A DNA stretch of 46,426 bases from Azoarcus taiwanensis (GTDB lineage Bacteria > Pseudomonadota > Gammaproteobacteria > Burkholderiales > Rhodocyclaceae), in contig NZ_WTVM01000013.1 of NCBI RefSeq assembly GCF_012910885.1, positions 1 to 46,426 of the forward strand, given 5' to 3'. The notes beneath the pieces are model-generated. The model saw nothing but the letters and a program-made list of their open reading frames with translations, made no database searches and was not told the origin of the DNA. The position numbers were made by a program, and so were the translations under genes. This document shows, piece after piece, positions 6,484 to 16,117 of the stretch (position 1 is the stretch's first letter; each line of letters opens with the position of its first letter).

Positions 6484-9447
6484 ATGAAGCGCATGCTTTT
6501 CAATGCGACGCAGGCCGAGGAACTCCGCGTCGCGATCGTCGATGGTCAGAAACTGATCGACCTCGACATCGAATCGGCCGCAAAGGAAGAAAAAAAGAGC
6601 AACATCTACAAGGCAGTCATCACCCGCATCGAGCCCAGTCTCGAAGCCGCCTTCGTTGATTATGGTTCCGAGCGTCACGGCTTCCTGCCCTTCAAGGAAA
6701 TCGCTCGCAACTACTACGCCGCCGGCTCCGATTCCGGCAAGGCGCGCATCCAGGATGCGCTTTCCGTCGGCCAGGAACTCATCGTCCAGGTTGAAAAGGA
6801 TGAGCGTGGCACCAAGGGTGCGGCACTCACCACCTACGTTTCCCTCGCTGGTCGCTATCTTGTCCTGATGCCCAACAACCCGCGCGGCGGTGGCGTCTCG
6901 CGCCGCGTCGAGGGTGACGAGCGCGCAGAACTGCGCGAGATCATGGACCAGCTCGAGGTCCCCTCGGGCATGAGCCTGATCGCCCGCACCGCAGCCATTG
7001 GCCGCAGCGCCGAAGAACTGCAGTGGGATCTCGATTACCTGCTGCAACTGTGGCGCGCCATCGACGGCGCTGCCAAGGAACAGTCCGGCGCTTTCCTCAT
7101 TTACCAGGAAGGCAGTCTCGTCATCCGGGCGATCCGAGACTACTTCCAGCCGGAAATCGGCGAGATCCTCATCGACACCGACGACATCTTCGAGCAGGCG
7201 CGCCAGTTCATGGCCCACGTGATGCCGGGCAACGTCGCCAAGGTGAAGCGCTATAACGACGACGTGCCGCTGTTCTCGCGCTTTCAGATCGAGCACCAGA
7301 TCGAATCGGCCTACGCACGCCAGGTAAACCTGCCGAGCGGCGGCGCGGTGGTCATCGACCACACCGAGGCCCTCGTTTCGATCGACGTGAACTCGGGCCG
7401 CGCCACCAAGGGCGCCGACATTGAGGAGACCGCGCTCAAGACCAACCTCGAAGCGGCCGACGAAATTGCCCGCCAACTTCGACTGCGCGACCTCGGTGGT
7501 CTGATCGTCATCGACTTCATCGACATGGAGTCCCAGAAGGCCCAGCGCGATGTCGAAAACCGTCTGCGCGAGGCCCTGCACTTCGACCGCGCCCGGGTGC
7601 AGACTTCCAAGATCAGCCGCTTCGGCCTGCTCGAGCTGTCCCGCCAGCGCCTGCGTCCGGCGCTCGCCGAGACCAGCTACATCCCCTGCCCGCGTTGCAA
7701 CGGCACCGGCCATATCCGCAGCACCGAGTCGTCCGCACTGCATATTCTGCGCATCCTCGAAGAGGAAGCAATGAAGGACAACACCGGCGCGGTCCATGTG
7801 CAGGTGCCGGTCGACGTCGCCACCTTCCTGCTCAACGAGAAGCGTTCGGACATCGCCCGCATCGAGATGCGGCACAAGATCCTGCTGATCATCGTGCCGA
7901 ACCGTCATCTTGAAACCCCGCATCACGACATCATTCGCCTGCGTCACGACCAGCTCAACCAGGAAGACATCGCGCTGGCCAGCTATCAAATGGTCGCGGC
8001 ACCAGTGGAAGAGGAACTGCGCATCGGCGAAAGCAACGGCAAACCGGCTCGTGCCGAAGCCGCGGTCAAGGGCATTGCTCCCGGCCAACCGGCCCCAACG
8101 GTCACGCCTGCACCACAACCCGTCGCACAAGCCGAGCCCTCCGCCCCCGGACTGCTGTCACGCATGTTCGCCTGGTTCCGCAAGACTGGCGCACCTGAAG
8201 TCGCTTCACCGACCCCGGCCGCCAAGCCTGAATCGGACCGTGAATCCCGCTCGCGTGGCGACAGCCGCCGCGGAGGACGCAGTGGCGGTCGTCGCGACGG
8301 CGCTTCGCGCACCGAAAAGGCCGAAGCCGATGCCAGCCGCAAAGGCCGTCAGAAGCCTGCGCGCGCCCCTGAAAGCACCGATGAGGCGACTCAGGGAGCT
8401 CAACAGGAAAGCCGCAACGGCAACCGCAATCGCCGCGGTCGCGGGCAACGGGGTCAGCAGAAATCCGACGAATCCGTGGCTGCTGCCACCGCGATCGCGG
8501 TCACGGAGGAGCTTGTCGCCGATACCCCGGTGACGGAGGAACCGATTCCAGCGATCGAGATGGCGACAAAGGAGACAGGAGAACTGGTCGCCGCTGCCGA
8601 TGAAGCCAGCAGCACCGGTCGGAGACGTCGTCGCGGCCGCGGTCGCCGTGGCGGTCGCAGCGAAAACGCGCAGACCGAGGGCACCGAAGAGATCAGCGCG
8701 CAGAGTGATACGGACGCCGAAGCCGACACGTCGACCGAATTCGAAGCCGCCCCGATTGAGGCTGCGGAGCTGCCGGTTCCTGCCGGAGCCGCAGTGACCG
8801 TCGAAGCTGGGTCGCTCGAAGCGCAGGAGCAGCCGGCAGAACTGCCGATCAGTGTTAGCTCGCAGGAACCAGCGACTCAGGTGCAAACTGCCGTGGCGGC
8901 CGAGGAGACGATTAGCGATACTTCGCTGCCGCCCCAGCCCAGCCAGGAAAGGCCCGCTGAGGAAGAAATCAAGCCGTCGCAAACCGCTGAAGCGGCCATT
9001 GCAGCCACCGCGGATGTCACGGAAACCGCTATGGAAACGACCACAGCGGAAACTGCCGCGGTCGAACCACCCGCGGAAATCGTCCAAGCGGTTGCTGAAA
9101 CCGTTGCGGCTGAAGCGGTCGAAACCAGAAGCGAGACTGTGGCACCCGCCGGGCACGAACAGCAGGCCTTGCCACTCGAGGAAGAGGCACCGGCAGCTGT
9201 CGTAGCGGAGACTGTCGAAGCAGCCGCTGAAGCACCGGTTCCGGTCGCGACCCACAAGGAGCCCAGCGCACCGATCGACCTTGGCGCCACACTGAGCGAG
9301 AGTGGCTTGGTAATGATCGAAACCAAGCCGGAGAAAGTGGCCGAACCGAGCCAGACCGACTTTCCCCCGCAACAACTGGGACGTCGCCCGCGACCGGCTC
9401 AGGTCATACCCGACGAACCGATGCAGCAGGTTGAAACCCGCAAGTAA
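6484..9447 (+). CDS. rne: Ribonuclease E
   Basis: Endoribonuclease that starts mRNA decay and matures rRNA and tRNA; scaffold of the degradosome. The 987-residue protein has an S1 domain (about 36-120), the catalytic aspartates in SIDVNSG (Asp301) and VIDFIDM (Asp344), and the zinc-link CPRCNGTG (Cys402, Cys405), close to E. coli Asp303/Asp346 and Cys404/Cys407. From about residue 540 it becomes a disordered tail with arginine-rich patches ([32 protein letters not shown]) and then a long Ala/Glu/Val/Thr-rich acidic stretch. The ATG at 6484 has a Shine-Dalgarno and matches family N-termini; an upstream in-frame ATG at 6430 is less likely. Confidence 0.97.
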   Translation: MKRMLFNATQAEELRVAIVDGQKLIDLDIESAAKEEKKSNIYKAVITRIEPSLEAAFVDYGSERHGFLPFKEIARNYYAAGSDSGKARIQDALSVGQELIVQVEKDERGTKGAALTTYVSLAGRYLVLMPNNPRGGGVSRRVEGDERAELREIMDQLEVPSGMSLIARTAAIGRSAEELQWDLDYLLQLWRAIDGAAKEQSGAFLIYQEGSLVIRAIRDYFQPEIGEILIDTDDIFEQARQFMAHVMPGNVAKVKRYNDDVPLFSRFQIEHQIESAYARQVNLPSGGAVVIDHTEALVSIDVNSGRATKGADIEETALKTNLEAADEIARQLRLRDLGGLIVIDFIDMESQKAQRDVENRLREALHFDRARVQTSKISRFGLLELSRQRLRPALAETSYIPCPRCNGTGHIRSTESSALHILRILEEEAMKDNTGAVHVQVPVDVATFLLNEKRSDIARIEMRHKILLIIVPNRHLETPHHDIIRLRHDQLNQEDIALASYQMVAAPVEEELRIGESNGKPARAEAAVKGIAPGQPAPTVTPAPQPVAQAEPSAPGLLSRMFAWFRKTGAPEVASPTPAAKPESDRESRSRGDSRRGGRSGGRRDGASRTEKAEADASRKGRQKPARAPESTDEATQGAQQESRNGNRNRRGRGQRGQQKSDESVAAATAIAVTEELVADTPVTEEPIPAIEMATKETGELVAAADEASSTGRRRRRGRGRRGGRSENAQTEGTEEISAQSDTDAEADTSTEFEAAPIEAAELPVPAGAAVTVEAGSLEAQEQPAELPISVSSQEPATQVQTAVAAEETISDTSLPPQPSQERPAEEEIKPSQTAEAAIAATADVTETAMETTTAETAAVEPPAEIVQAVAETVAAEAVETRSETVAPAGHEQQALPLEEEAPAAVVAETVEAAAEAPVPVATHKEPSAPIDLGATLSESGLVMIETKPEKVAEPSQTDFPPQQLGRRPRPAQVIPDEPMQQVETRK

Positions 9448-9456
9448 GTCGGACAT

Positions 9457-9485
9457 GAAAACGGCCCATTCGGGCCGTTTTCTTT
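9457..9485 (+). terminator. Intrinsic terminator of rne
   Basis: An 11-bp perfect stem GAAAACGGCCC/GGGCCGTTTTC (9457-9467 with 9472-9482) with loop ATTC, beginning 10 bases after the rne stop. The Ts are within and after the stem. The sequence is nearly symmetric, but the minus-strand gene nearest it ends at 9542, so it may also stop transcripts from that side. Confidence 0.85.
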
Positions 9486-9541
9486 TGTATCGTCACGGGT
9501 TGGCTCCGTTGACACCATCTTTGCACCGGAGCCAGTCAGCC

Positions 9542-10036
9542 TCACCGAGCCGCCGGACCGCACAATCTGTCGATCAGGCCCTGCACCGCATCCTCGCAGT
9601 AATTCAGCACCGCCTCGAAACCGGCGTCACCCCCGTAGTACGGATCGGGTACTTCTTCGAGATCATGATTGCGCGCAAAACGCATGAACAAGTCGAGTTT
9701 GTGTCGATAGACCTCGGGACACATCCGCTGCATGAAACGCAGATGGCTGCCATCCATCGCCAGTAGCAGATCGAAGCGTTGAAAATCGGCGGTCTCGAGC
9801 TTGCGCGCGCGTTGTGCCGACAAGTCGTAACCACGGCTCAATGCCGCCTTGCGAGTTCTCGGGTCGGGCAATTCGCCAACGTGATAACCGTGTGTACCTG
9901 CGGAGTCGACCACAATACGGTCGACAAGCCCTGCGTTGCGCAGCATATGGCGCGCAACGCCCTCGGCAGTCGGTGACCGACAGATATTACCCGTGCATAC
10001 GAACAGCACGCGGCTGGTGGTTTCGATCATCAGCAC
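9542..10036 (-). CDS. Low-molecular-weight protein-tyrosine phosphatase
   Basis: A cytoplasmic 164-residue phosphatase. The phosphate loop CTGNICRS (Cys14 to Arg20) is near the N-terminus and the general-acid aspartate lies in DPYYGG (about residue 133), the full catalytic set of the family. The start at 10036 gives MLMIETTSRV; an internal ATG two codons later is equally possible. It follows uvrB by 21 bases on the same strand, so the two are probably cotranscribed. No tyrosine kinase or exopolysaccharide genes are nearby, so the substrate is unknown. Confidence 0.93.
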   Translation of the reverse strand: MLMIETTSRVLFVCTGNICRSPTAEGVARHMLRNAGLVDRIVVDSAGTHGYHVGELPDPRTRKAALSRGYDLSAQRARKLETADFQRFDLLLAMDGSHLRFMQRMCPEVYRHKLDLFMRFARNHDLEEVPDPYYGGDAGFEAVLNYCEDAVQGLIDRLCGPAAR

Positions 10037-10057
10037 TCTCCCCCTCGCTTTGCGCGC

Positions 10058-12121
10058 TCAGTCCTGGTCGTGACGGTCGGCGCCGAAAGCACGCAAACGC
10101 AGCTTGAACAGTTCGTCGCGCGCCGCTGCAGCCTTTTCGAACTCCAGGTTGCGCGCGTGCTCCTGCATTTCCTTCTCGAGCTTCTTGATCGCACGCGCGA
10201 GCGCCTTCTCGTCCATGGTCGCATAGTCCGCGCGTGCCTCCGCAACGCCCCTGGCAGACTTCGCGTCATCACTCTCCGACGAATAGACACCATCAATGAT
10301 GTCCTTGATCCGTTTGCTCACCGAGCGTGGCACGACGCCATGCGCCTCGTTGTGAGCGATCTGCTTGTTGCGACGGCGCTCGGTCTCGCCGATCGCCGCC
10401 GCCATTGAACGCGTGACCGTATCCGCATAGAGAATAGCGGTGCCGTGCAGATGGCGGGCCGCCCGGCCGATGGTCTGGATGAGCGATCGCTCCGAGCGCA
10501 AGAAGCCCTCCTTGTCGGCATCGAGAATCGTCACCAGCGACACCTCGGGAATGTCCAGACCTTCGCGCAACAGGTTGATCCCGACCAGCACGTCGAACTC
10601 GCCCAGACGCAGGTCTCGGATGATCTCCACGCGTTCAACCGTATCGATGTCCGAATGCAGGTAGCGAACCCGGATGCCGTTCTCGGCGAGGTAATCGGTC
10701 AGATCCTCGGCCATGCGCTTGGTCAGCGTCGTCACCAGCACCCGCTCGCCGACATCGATGCGCCGCTTCGCCTCCATCAGCAAGTCGTCGACCTGGGTAA
10801 TTGCCGGACGTATCTGCACCGCGGGATCGACCAGACCGGTCGGGCGAACGACCTGCTCGACGATCTGGTCCTGATGACTCTGCTCATATTGAGCCGGTGT
10901 GGCCGAGACGAAGATGGTTTGCGGCATCAGGCGCTCGAACTCCTCGAAACGCAGGGGCCGGTTGTCCAGTGCCGAAGGCAGGCGGAAGCCGTATTCGACG
11001 AGGTTCTCCTTGCGCGAGCGGTCGCCCTTGTACATACCGCCGACCTGCGGGATCGATACATGGGATTCGTCCACGAACAGCAAGGCGTCGCCGGGCAGGT
11101 AGTCGATCAGAGTCGGCGGCGGCTCGCCGGGTCCGCGACCGGACAGATGGCGCGAGTAGTTCTCGATGCCCTTGCAGAAACCCATCTCGTTGAGCATCTC
11201 GAGATCGAAGCGGGTGCGCTGCTCGATGCGTTGGGCCTCGACCAGCTTGCCGGCCTTCTGGAAGGTCGAGATCCGCTCGCGCAACTCCTCCTTGATTGCC
11301 TCGATTGCCTTCAGCACGGTCTCGCGTGGCGTTACGTAGTGACTGGAGGGGTACACCGTGAATCTGGCCAGTTTGTGGCGCAGATGACCGGTGAGCGGAT
11401 CGAACAGGGTCAGGTGCTCGATCTCGTCGTCGAACATCTCGATGCGCACCGCGAGCTCCGCGTTCTCCGACGGAAACACGTCGATGACATCGCCACGCAC
11501 CCGGAACGTGCCCCGCCGAAAGTCGATGTCGGCCCGGGAGTACTGCATTGCCACCAGGCGCCGGATCAGGTCGCGGTGCGCAATGCGTTCGCCTTCGCGC
11601 AGATGCAGCACCATCGAGTGGTAATCCACCGGGTCGCCGATACCGTAGATGCAGGACACGGTCGCCACGATGACGACGTCCCGCCGCTCCATCAGGCTCT
11701 TGGTGGCCGACAGGCGCATCTGCTCGATATGTTCGTTAACGCTGGAATCCTTCTCGATGAAGAGATCGCGCGACGGCACATAGGCCTCGGGCTGGTAGTA
11801 GTCGTAATAGGAGACGAAGTACTCTACCGCGTTCTCGGGCAGGAATTCCTTGAACTCGGAATACAGTTGCGCCGCCAGTGTCTTGTTGGGCGCCAGCACG
11901 AGGGCCGGTCTGCCACAACGAGCGATAACGTTGGCCATGGTGTAGGTTTTGCCCGAGCCGGTCACGCCGAGCAGCGTCTGATACATCAGACCATCCTGCA
12001 CCCCCTCGGTAAGCAGGCGAATCGCCTCCGGCTGATCGCCGGCTGGCTGAAAGGGCTGATGCAGCCTGAACGGGCTACCCTCGAAGGTCACCACGGCGTC
12101 GCTGGCAGCTGAGCTTGTCAT
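10058..12121 (-). CDS. uvrB: Excinuclease ABC subunit B
   Basis: DNA damage recognition and verification helicase of nucleotide excision repair, working with UvrA and UvrC. The 687-residue protein shows the Walker A loop GVTGSGKT (52-59), the damage-probing beta-hairpin region [13 protein letters not shown], the DESH helicase motif, QTIGRAARH motif VI, and the C-terminal UVR/UvrC-binding coiled coil ([23 protein letters not shown]). Length is normal. It is divergent from the aminotransferase gene, and I see no LexA-type CTGT-N8-ACAG operator in the 157-base gap. Confidence 0.98.
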   Translation of the reverse strand: MTSSAASDAVVTFEGSPFRLHQPFQPAGDQPEAIRLLTEGVQDGLMYQTLLGVTGSGKTYTMANVIARCGRPALVLAPNKTLAAQLYSEFKEFLPENAVEYFVSYYDYYQPEAYVPSRDLFIEKDSSVNEHIEQMRLSATKSLMERRDVVIVATVSCIYGIGDPVDYHSMVLHLREGERIAHRDLIRRLVAMQYSRADIDFRRGTFRVRGDVIDVFPSENAELAVRIEMFDDEIEHLTLFDPLTGHLRHKLARFTVYPSSHYVTPRETVLKAIEAIKEELRERISTFQKAGKLVEAQRIEQRTRFDLEMLNEMGFCKGIENYSRHLSGRGPGEPPPTLIDYLPGDALLFVDESHVSIPQVGGMYKGDRSRKENLVEYGFRLPSALDNRPLRFEEFERLMPQTIFVSATPAQYEQSHQDQIVEQVVRPTGLVDPAVQIRPAITQVDDLLMEAKRRIDVGERVLVTTLTKRMAEDLTDYLAENGIRVRYLHSDIDTVERVEIIRDLRLGEFDVLVGINLLREGLDIPEVSLVTILDADKEGFLRSERSLIQTIGRAARHLHGTAILYADTVTRSMAAAIGETERRRNKQIAHNEAHGVVPRSVSKRIKDIIDGVYSSESDDAKSARGVAEARADYATMDEKALARAIKKLEKEMQEHARNLEFEKAAAARDELFKLRLRAFGADRHDQD

Positions 12122-12278
12122 GCTAAAATTTCCTGTTGTTCGGGCCGTTCGACTGGAGTGAATCTCGTACGGCCCGGCGCCCGATTATTCCCCAAAACGC
12201 CCCCGGGGGCACGGCCACATGGACCGGACGGGGTAGATCGGGTTCCCGCAATCGACACCGACCAACACTGGAGCTGAA

Positions 12279-13487
12279 ATGTCTGCCTCGATCTTCGCCA
12301 AAGTCGAAATGGCCCCCCGTGACCCGATTCTCGGTCTCAACGAAGGCTTTGCCGCCGACACCCGTGCCGAGAAGGTGAATCTCGGCGTCGGCGTGTACTA
12401 CGACGACAACGGCAAGATTCCCCTGCTGGCTGCAGTGCGCCAGGCTGAGAAGGCCCGCCTCGAAGCCGCCCCGGCACGTGGCTACCAGCCGATCGAGGGT
12501 CCCGCGGCGTACAACGCTGCGGTGCAGAACCTGCTCTTCGGCGCCGGTCATGATCTCATCGCCGCCGGCAAGGTCGTCACCGCCGAGGCTCTCGGCGGCA
12601 CCGGCGCGCTGAAGATCGGCGCCGACTTCCTCAAGCAGCTCAACCCGGACGCCACGGTGTACATCTCCGACCCGAGCTGGGAGAACCACCGCGCCCTGTT
12701 CCAGAACGCCGGCTTCAAGGTCGAGAACTACCCCTACTACGACGCTGCCACCCGCGGGGTGGACTTTGCCGCAATGAAGGCTTCCTTGCTCGGCCTACCC
12801 GCAGGCGCCATCGTCGTGCTGCACGCCTGCTGCCATAACCCGACAGGCGCCGACCTGAGCGAATCGCAGTGGGGCGACGTGGTCGAGGCCTGCCGCGAGC
12901 GTGGCCTGGTGCCTTTCCTCGACATTGCTTACCAGGGCTTCGCCGACGGCATCGAGCCCGACGCGGTCGCGGTTCGCCTGTTCGGTAACAGCGGCCTGCA
13001 GTTCTTCGTGTCCAGCTCCTTCTCCAAGTCCTTCTCGCTGTACGGCGAGCGCGTCGGCGCGCTGTCCATCATCACCGACGGCAAGGACGAGTCCGCCCGC
13101 GTGCTCTCCCAACTCAAGCGCGTAATCCGTACCAACTACTCCAACCCGCCGATCCACGGCGGCGCCATCGTCGCTGCGGTGCTCAACTCGCCGGAACTAC
13201 GGAAAATGTGGGAAGACGAGCTGGCCGGCATGCGCGACCGCATCCGCGAAATGCGCTCGAGCCTGGTTGACAAGCTCGCCGCCGAAGGCGCCACGCAGGA
13301 TTTCTCCTTCGTCACCGCCCAGCGCGGCATGTTCTCCTACACAGGACTCACCGTCGCCCAGGTCGACGCCCTGCGCGACGACTACGGCATCTACGCGGTA
13401 TCCACCGGCCGCATCTGCCTTGCCGCGCTGAACACCCGCAACATCGATTACGTTGCCAAGGCCATCGCCGCGGTCACCCGCGCCTGA
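12279..13487 (+). CDS. Aromatic amino acid / aspartate aminotransferase
   Basis: PLP-dependent class I aminotransferase of 402 residues, exchanging an amino group between aspartate or aromatic amino acids and 2-oxoglutarate. The lysine that binds PLP is in SSSFSKSFSLYGERVG (Lys250). YQPIEGPAAYN, HNPTGADLS and the C-terminal GRICLAALN region (substrate-binding arginine) match TyrB/AspC of the Ia subgroup. I cannot separate TyrB from AspC specificity by eye. GGAG lies about 6 bases before the ATG. It is divergent from uvrB and followed by the tRNA-Asn pair. Confidence 0.93.
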   Translation: MSASIFAKVEMAPRDPILGLNEGFAADTRAEKVNLGVGVYYDDNGKIPLLAAVRQAEKARLEAAPARGYQPIEGPAAYNAAVQNLLFGAGHDLIAAGKVVTAEALGGTGALKIGADFLKQLNPDATVYISDPSWENHRALFQNAGFKVENYPYYDAATRGVDFAAMKASLLGLPAGAIVVLHACCHNPTGADLSESQWGDVVEACRERGLVPFLDIAYQGFADGIEPDAVAVRLFGNSGLQFFVSSSFSKSFSLYGERVGALSIITDGKDESARVLSQLKRVIRTNYSNPPIHGGAIVAAVLNSPELRKMWEDELAGMRDRIREMRSSLVDKLAAEGATQDFSFVTAQRGMFSYTGLTVAQVDALRDDYGIYAVSTGRICLAALNTRNIDYVAKAIAAVTRA

Positions 13488-13510
13488 AGCGGCCCGGCGC
13501 AGCGTTCTTC

Positions 13511-13539
13511 TTGACGCTAAGCCGCGCATTGACTAGAAT
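13511..13539 (+). promoter_or_regulatory. Promoter of the tRNA-Asn pair
   Basis: A -35 box TTGACG (13511-13516), a 17-base spacer and a -10 box TAGAAT (13534-13539), followed by a GC-rich discriminator (GCGCGGC), the pattern of stringently controlled stable-RNA promoters. Transcription would begin a few bases before the first tRNA at 13552. Confidence 0.8.
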
Positions 13540-13546
13540 GCGCGGC
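13521..13546. repeat. Perfect 10-bp inverted repeat over the tRNA promoter
   Basis: GCCGCGCATT (13521-13530) and AATGCGCGGC (13537-13546) are exact reverse complements separated by GACTAG. The repeat covers most of the promoter spacer and the -10 box. As RNA from the upstream aminotransferase transcript it would form a strong hairpin, but no U-tract follows. Confidence 0.9.
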
Positions 13547-13551
13547 TCAAT

Positions 13552-13627
13552 TCCTCGATAGCTCAGTTGGTAGAGCAACGGACTGTTAATCCGTGGGTCG
13601 CTGGTTCGAGCCCAGCTCGAGGAGCCA
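13552..13627 (+). tRNA. tRNA-Asn(GTT), first copy
   Basis: A 76-base tRNA with encoded CCA. The acceptor stem TCCTCGA/TCGAGGA pairs fully; the D arm has AGCTCAGTTGGTAGAGC, the anticodon loop CTGTTAA contains GTT, and the T arm has GGTTCGAGCC. The discriminator base is G. Confidence 0.97.
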
Positions 13628-13669
13628 AAATTCAGGATGCTTCGCACCAAACGAAGCCGCACAAGTTGA

Positions 13670-13745
13670 TCCCCGATAGCTCAGTCGGTAGAGCGACGGA
13701 CTGTTAATCCGCAGGTCCCTGGTTCGAGCCCAGGTCGGGGAGCCA
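13670..13745 (+). tRNA. tRNA-Asn(GTT), second copy
   Basis: A 76-base tRNA with encoded CCA and anticodon GTT, 42 bases after the first copy. Its acceptor stem (TCCCCGA/TCGGGGA) and the T-stem (CCTGG...CCAGG) carry compensated changes relative to the first copy, so it is a functional gene and not a recent exact duplication. Confidence 0.97.
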
Positions 13746-13761
13746 AGAAGCAAGCAGAAAT

Positions 13762-13784
13762 GCCGCCCGCGAGGCGGCTTTTTT
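13762..13784 (+). terminator. Intrinsic terminator after the tRNA-Asn pair
   Basis: A 6-bp GC stem GCCGCC/GGCGGC (13762-13767 with 13773-13778) with loop CGCGA is followed by six Ts, 16 bases after the second tRNA. Confidence 0.88.
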
Positions 13785-13983
13785 GCGTCCTCAAAGCGCG
13801 ATCGCTGAAGGCTGAAGCTGCCTGAGAATGTGGCAGCGGGTCTGTACGACCCCGGCTCAGTTGGTGCACTGACTTCTCCTGCGTCGTGGTCAGCGCACGT
13901 GAGCGTTTCAAGGATATGCGCCCAGCGCCGGTATGGGTCATCATGTCGCCCTGAAACTCCAACGACTCCTCGGATGACTGATC

Positions 13984-15921
13984 ATGCCAAAGGGATTGCA
14001 CGTTCTTGCCACCATTCTCACAATCGCCTTCATGGCTGGTGTCGGCATTCACGACGCACATGCCCAGTCGCTTTCCGATCTTGAACGCAAGGCGAGGGAG
14101 ATGGAGCGGCAGTTGGAGGGCACGACGGACATGAATCAATTGCTCGATGCCTTCCAGGAAACGATGCGGTTGATGGAACAGGTAGGCCGACGTGTGGATC
14201 CTGCAGCCAGTCCGGTCTCTCCGTTTCCGGCATCGAGCCCTGAGGCCGAAAGCGCGCGTCAGCGCGAGATCATCAACAGTCAGTTCCGGATCGCCCGAAA
14301 CCTGTTCGCGTACGCGGACACGGACGATGAAGATCCCCTGCTCCAGGAGGCATTGGCCATCGAAGGGTACATCCTGGTCGATGGCGGTGAGAGGGAACTC
14401 CTTCCATCCGGCGGCACAGGCAAGGAACTCACCTACGCAATCGAGGAGAAGTTCGTCGGCAACCTGATCGTTGGTCGCGGCTTCGATCGGGCTTCCGGCG
14501 GTTTGCTGCGACCAAGCGACTACTCGATCCAGACACTGTCAACGGATATCCGGCTCTTGAACCTGCTCGGCAAGCAGTGCGTCAGGCGGGCTTCAGGCGG
14601 CTGCGTTGCCTGGACGCAGTTCATTCGCCACGAGGTCGAGCCCACTGAGCGATACCCGGGATTTTCCGACGGCGTCGTCAGCGCCGTCACCGAAGGGGCG
14701 CAAGTCCGGATCGAAGCAAGCACACCACGAATGATCTTTCACGGCGACGATCGGGTCACGTCCGCCGGTGTCGGTTGCTTCTCAGCCGACTGGACGCTTG
14801 ACCGCAGCGACTTCGAAACGCTTCTTGAACGCGGGGAGTTGGTGTTACGAAAAGACATGGGACGCTCGGCAGGGGGAAGTCCAGGCTGCAAACCGGGTTC
14901 GAGCATGCTCCTGCTGATCTATCTGAGGGACAGGCTCACACAGCCGGAGATCCGGGTGTGCGACAGCGAGGAAGTGCAACTTGTGGTTCACCATCCGACC
15001 ATCGATCGCAGATACGTCTATACCGACGCGTATCCACTCACACCCCAATACGACAAGCTGGTACTCGAGCTTGACGCAAGCACCGTCCCGCCGGAACACG
15101 CAGATCAGATCGTATGGACTATTCCGGAAATCGATGGCGCAACGCGCAAGATCAGCCCCGACCCTGGGTCGGCTAAGCCGAAGGGCGCGCGGTTCACCGT
15201 TACCTATGAGGGGTTGCCGGAGGATTACCGCGAGTTCGGGAAGCGAACGATTACCGCATCGGTGGCCCTGGACTCATGCGCTACCAAGGCCGAGAGAGAC
15301 GTGTACTTCTTCTACCCCCGGGACGCCCGTAACAACCCTGGCGGAGAATATCCCAACTGGTTCTATTACTGGCGACAGACACCGGCAGCGCGCCCGTTCG
15401 GCTATGTCGACGTGCGTTTCGGGGGCACCGCATACGACCTCTGTGATGGCGAACACCAGATGGCGGCCTACAAACCGGCTCACCTGTTCAAGGCCATCCA
15501 CATCTGCGACCTCACCGAGAAGCTCGGTGGAGACTTCACCGTCACCCTGCCCAAGGTCAGCCGGAACGACCTGTCGACCTTACTCACAAAACAGTACGTA
15601 TCGTATTCGCACATCGACACATTCGCTGTGCTGGTTATTCATGAGTTCACCCACTTCAACAATTTCCATACTTGGTGGGAGCACAAGACCCCGGCCCAAA
15701 GAGAGGAGGAAGACAAGGACGGCGACGGCATCCCGGACCGATTGGGGCGAGACATGGGGTTCGATCCGGAAGAGTTCCAGACCCACTGGTATCACGACGA
15801 GGATTTCCGGAACATCAACGGGGATGAAGAGTTCCTCGCATACGAGTCCACCTACTCATATCAGGTTGGCACTCACGATGCACACGATTGGGGAAAGCCC
15901 GGGAAGAACTGGCCCGACTGA
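13984..15921 (+). CDS. Secreted protein with HEXXH zinc-protease motif, function unknown
   Basis: A 645-residue protein I cannot assign to a named family. Residues 1-28 form a Sec signal peptide (basic start, hydrophobic core, AHA-QS cleavage site). Residues about 29-75 are helical and charged, possibly a coiled coil. The middle is beta-rich with scattered cysteines suited to disulfides. Near the C-terminus is HEFTHFNNFH (His553, Glu554, His557), then DKDGDGIPD (577-585), a calcium-loop pattern as in thrombospondin type-3 repeats, then EEFLAYE, where Glu616 or Glu621 could be the third zinc ligand. The role of metalloprotease is inferred from the motif alone. It lies alone between the tRNA-Asn terminator and a convergent methyltransferase gene. 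The Shine-Dalgarno is weak. Confidence 0.8.
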   Translation: MPKGLHVLATILTIAFMAGVGIHDAHAQSLSDLERKAREMERQLEGTTDMNQLLDAFQETMRLMEQVGRRVDPAASPVSPFPASSPEAESARQREIINSQFRIARNLFAYADTDDEDPLLQEALAIEGYILVDGGERELLPSGGTGKELTYAIEEKFVGNLIVGRGFDRASGGLLRPSDYSIQTLSTDIRLLNLLGKQCVRRASGGCVAWTQFIRHEVEPTERYPGFSDGVVSAVTEGAQVRIEASTPRMIFHGDDRVTSAGVGCFSADWTLDRSDFETLLERGELVLRKDMGRSAGGSPGCKPGSSMLLLIYLRDRLTQPEIRVCDSEEVQLVVHHPTIDRRYVYTDAYPLTPQYDKLVLELDASTVPPEHADQIVWTIPEIDGATRKISPDPGSAKPKGARFTVTYEGLPEDYREFGKRTITASVALDSCATKAERDVYFFYPRDARNNPGGEYPNWFYYWRQTPAARPFGYVDVRFGGTAYDLCDGEHQMAAYKPAHLFKAIHICDLTEKLGGDFTVTLPKVSRNDLSTLLTKQYVSYSHIDTFAVLVIHEFTHFNNFHTWWEHKTPAQREEEDKDGDGIPDRLGRDMGFDPEEFQTHWYHDEDFRNINGDEEFLAYESTYSYQVGTHDAHDWGKPGKNWPD

Positions 15922-16117
15922 CGTTGCCGACGACCGATCCCCTCGCCCAGGACAGCGCGGCCGTCACCGGCTGTAGCCAAGCCCTGACAGGGAAGCCAAG
16001 AAGCCGCTTGGGGCTCGGACGCATCGGTGGCCAAGGTCGGGGAATTGTCCGGCGCCCCAGCTGCTCGCCCTCTCCGTACCTTATCCAACGCCACCACCGA
16101 TGGTCGTGCGCGGCGAC
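15922..16117. other. Gap between convergent genes, nothing recognised
   Basis: About 196 bases between the stops of two convergent genes. No clear intrinsic terminator with a T-run is seen on either strand, and no coding sequence. Confidence 0.5.

Noticed and set aside
6373-8130. Long open frame of 585 codons on the minus strand opposite rne, and another at 8206-9456
   Set aside because: Both are antisense to RNase E, whose domains are unambiguous on plus; the openness reflects GC-rich codon use and the product matches no family I know.
10445-12112. Open frame of 555 codons on plus opposite uvrB
   Set aside because: UvrB motifs are complete on the minus strand; this is an antisense shadow.
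12122-12278. Possible LexA box before uvrB
   Set aside because: No CTGT-N8-ACAG pattern was found in the gap.
13855-13865. GCTCAGTTGGT, an 11-base match to the tRNA-Asn D arm, downstream of the tRNA pair
   Set aside because: No flanking tRNA similarity and no integrase; island attachment sites usually copy the 3' end of a tRNA. Too short to support an att site.
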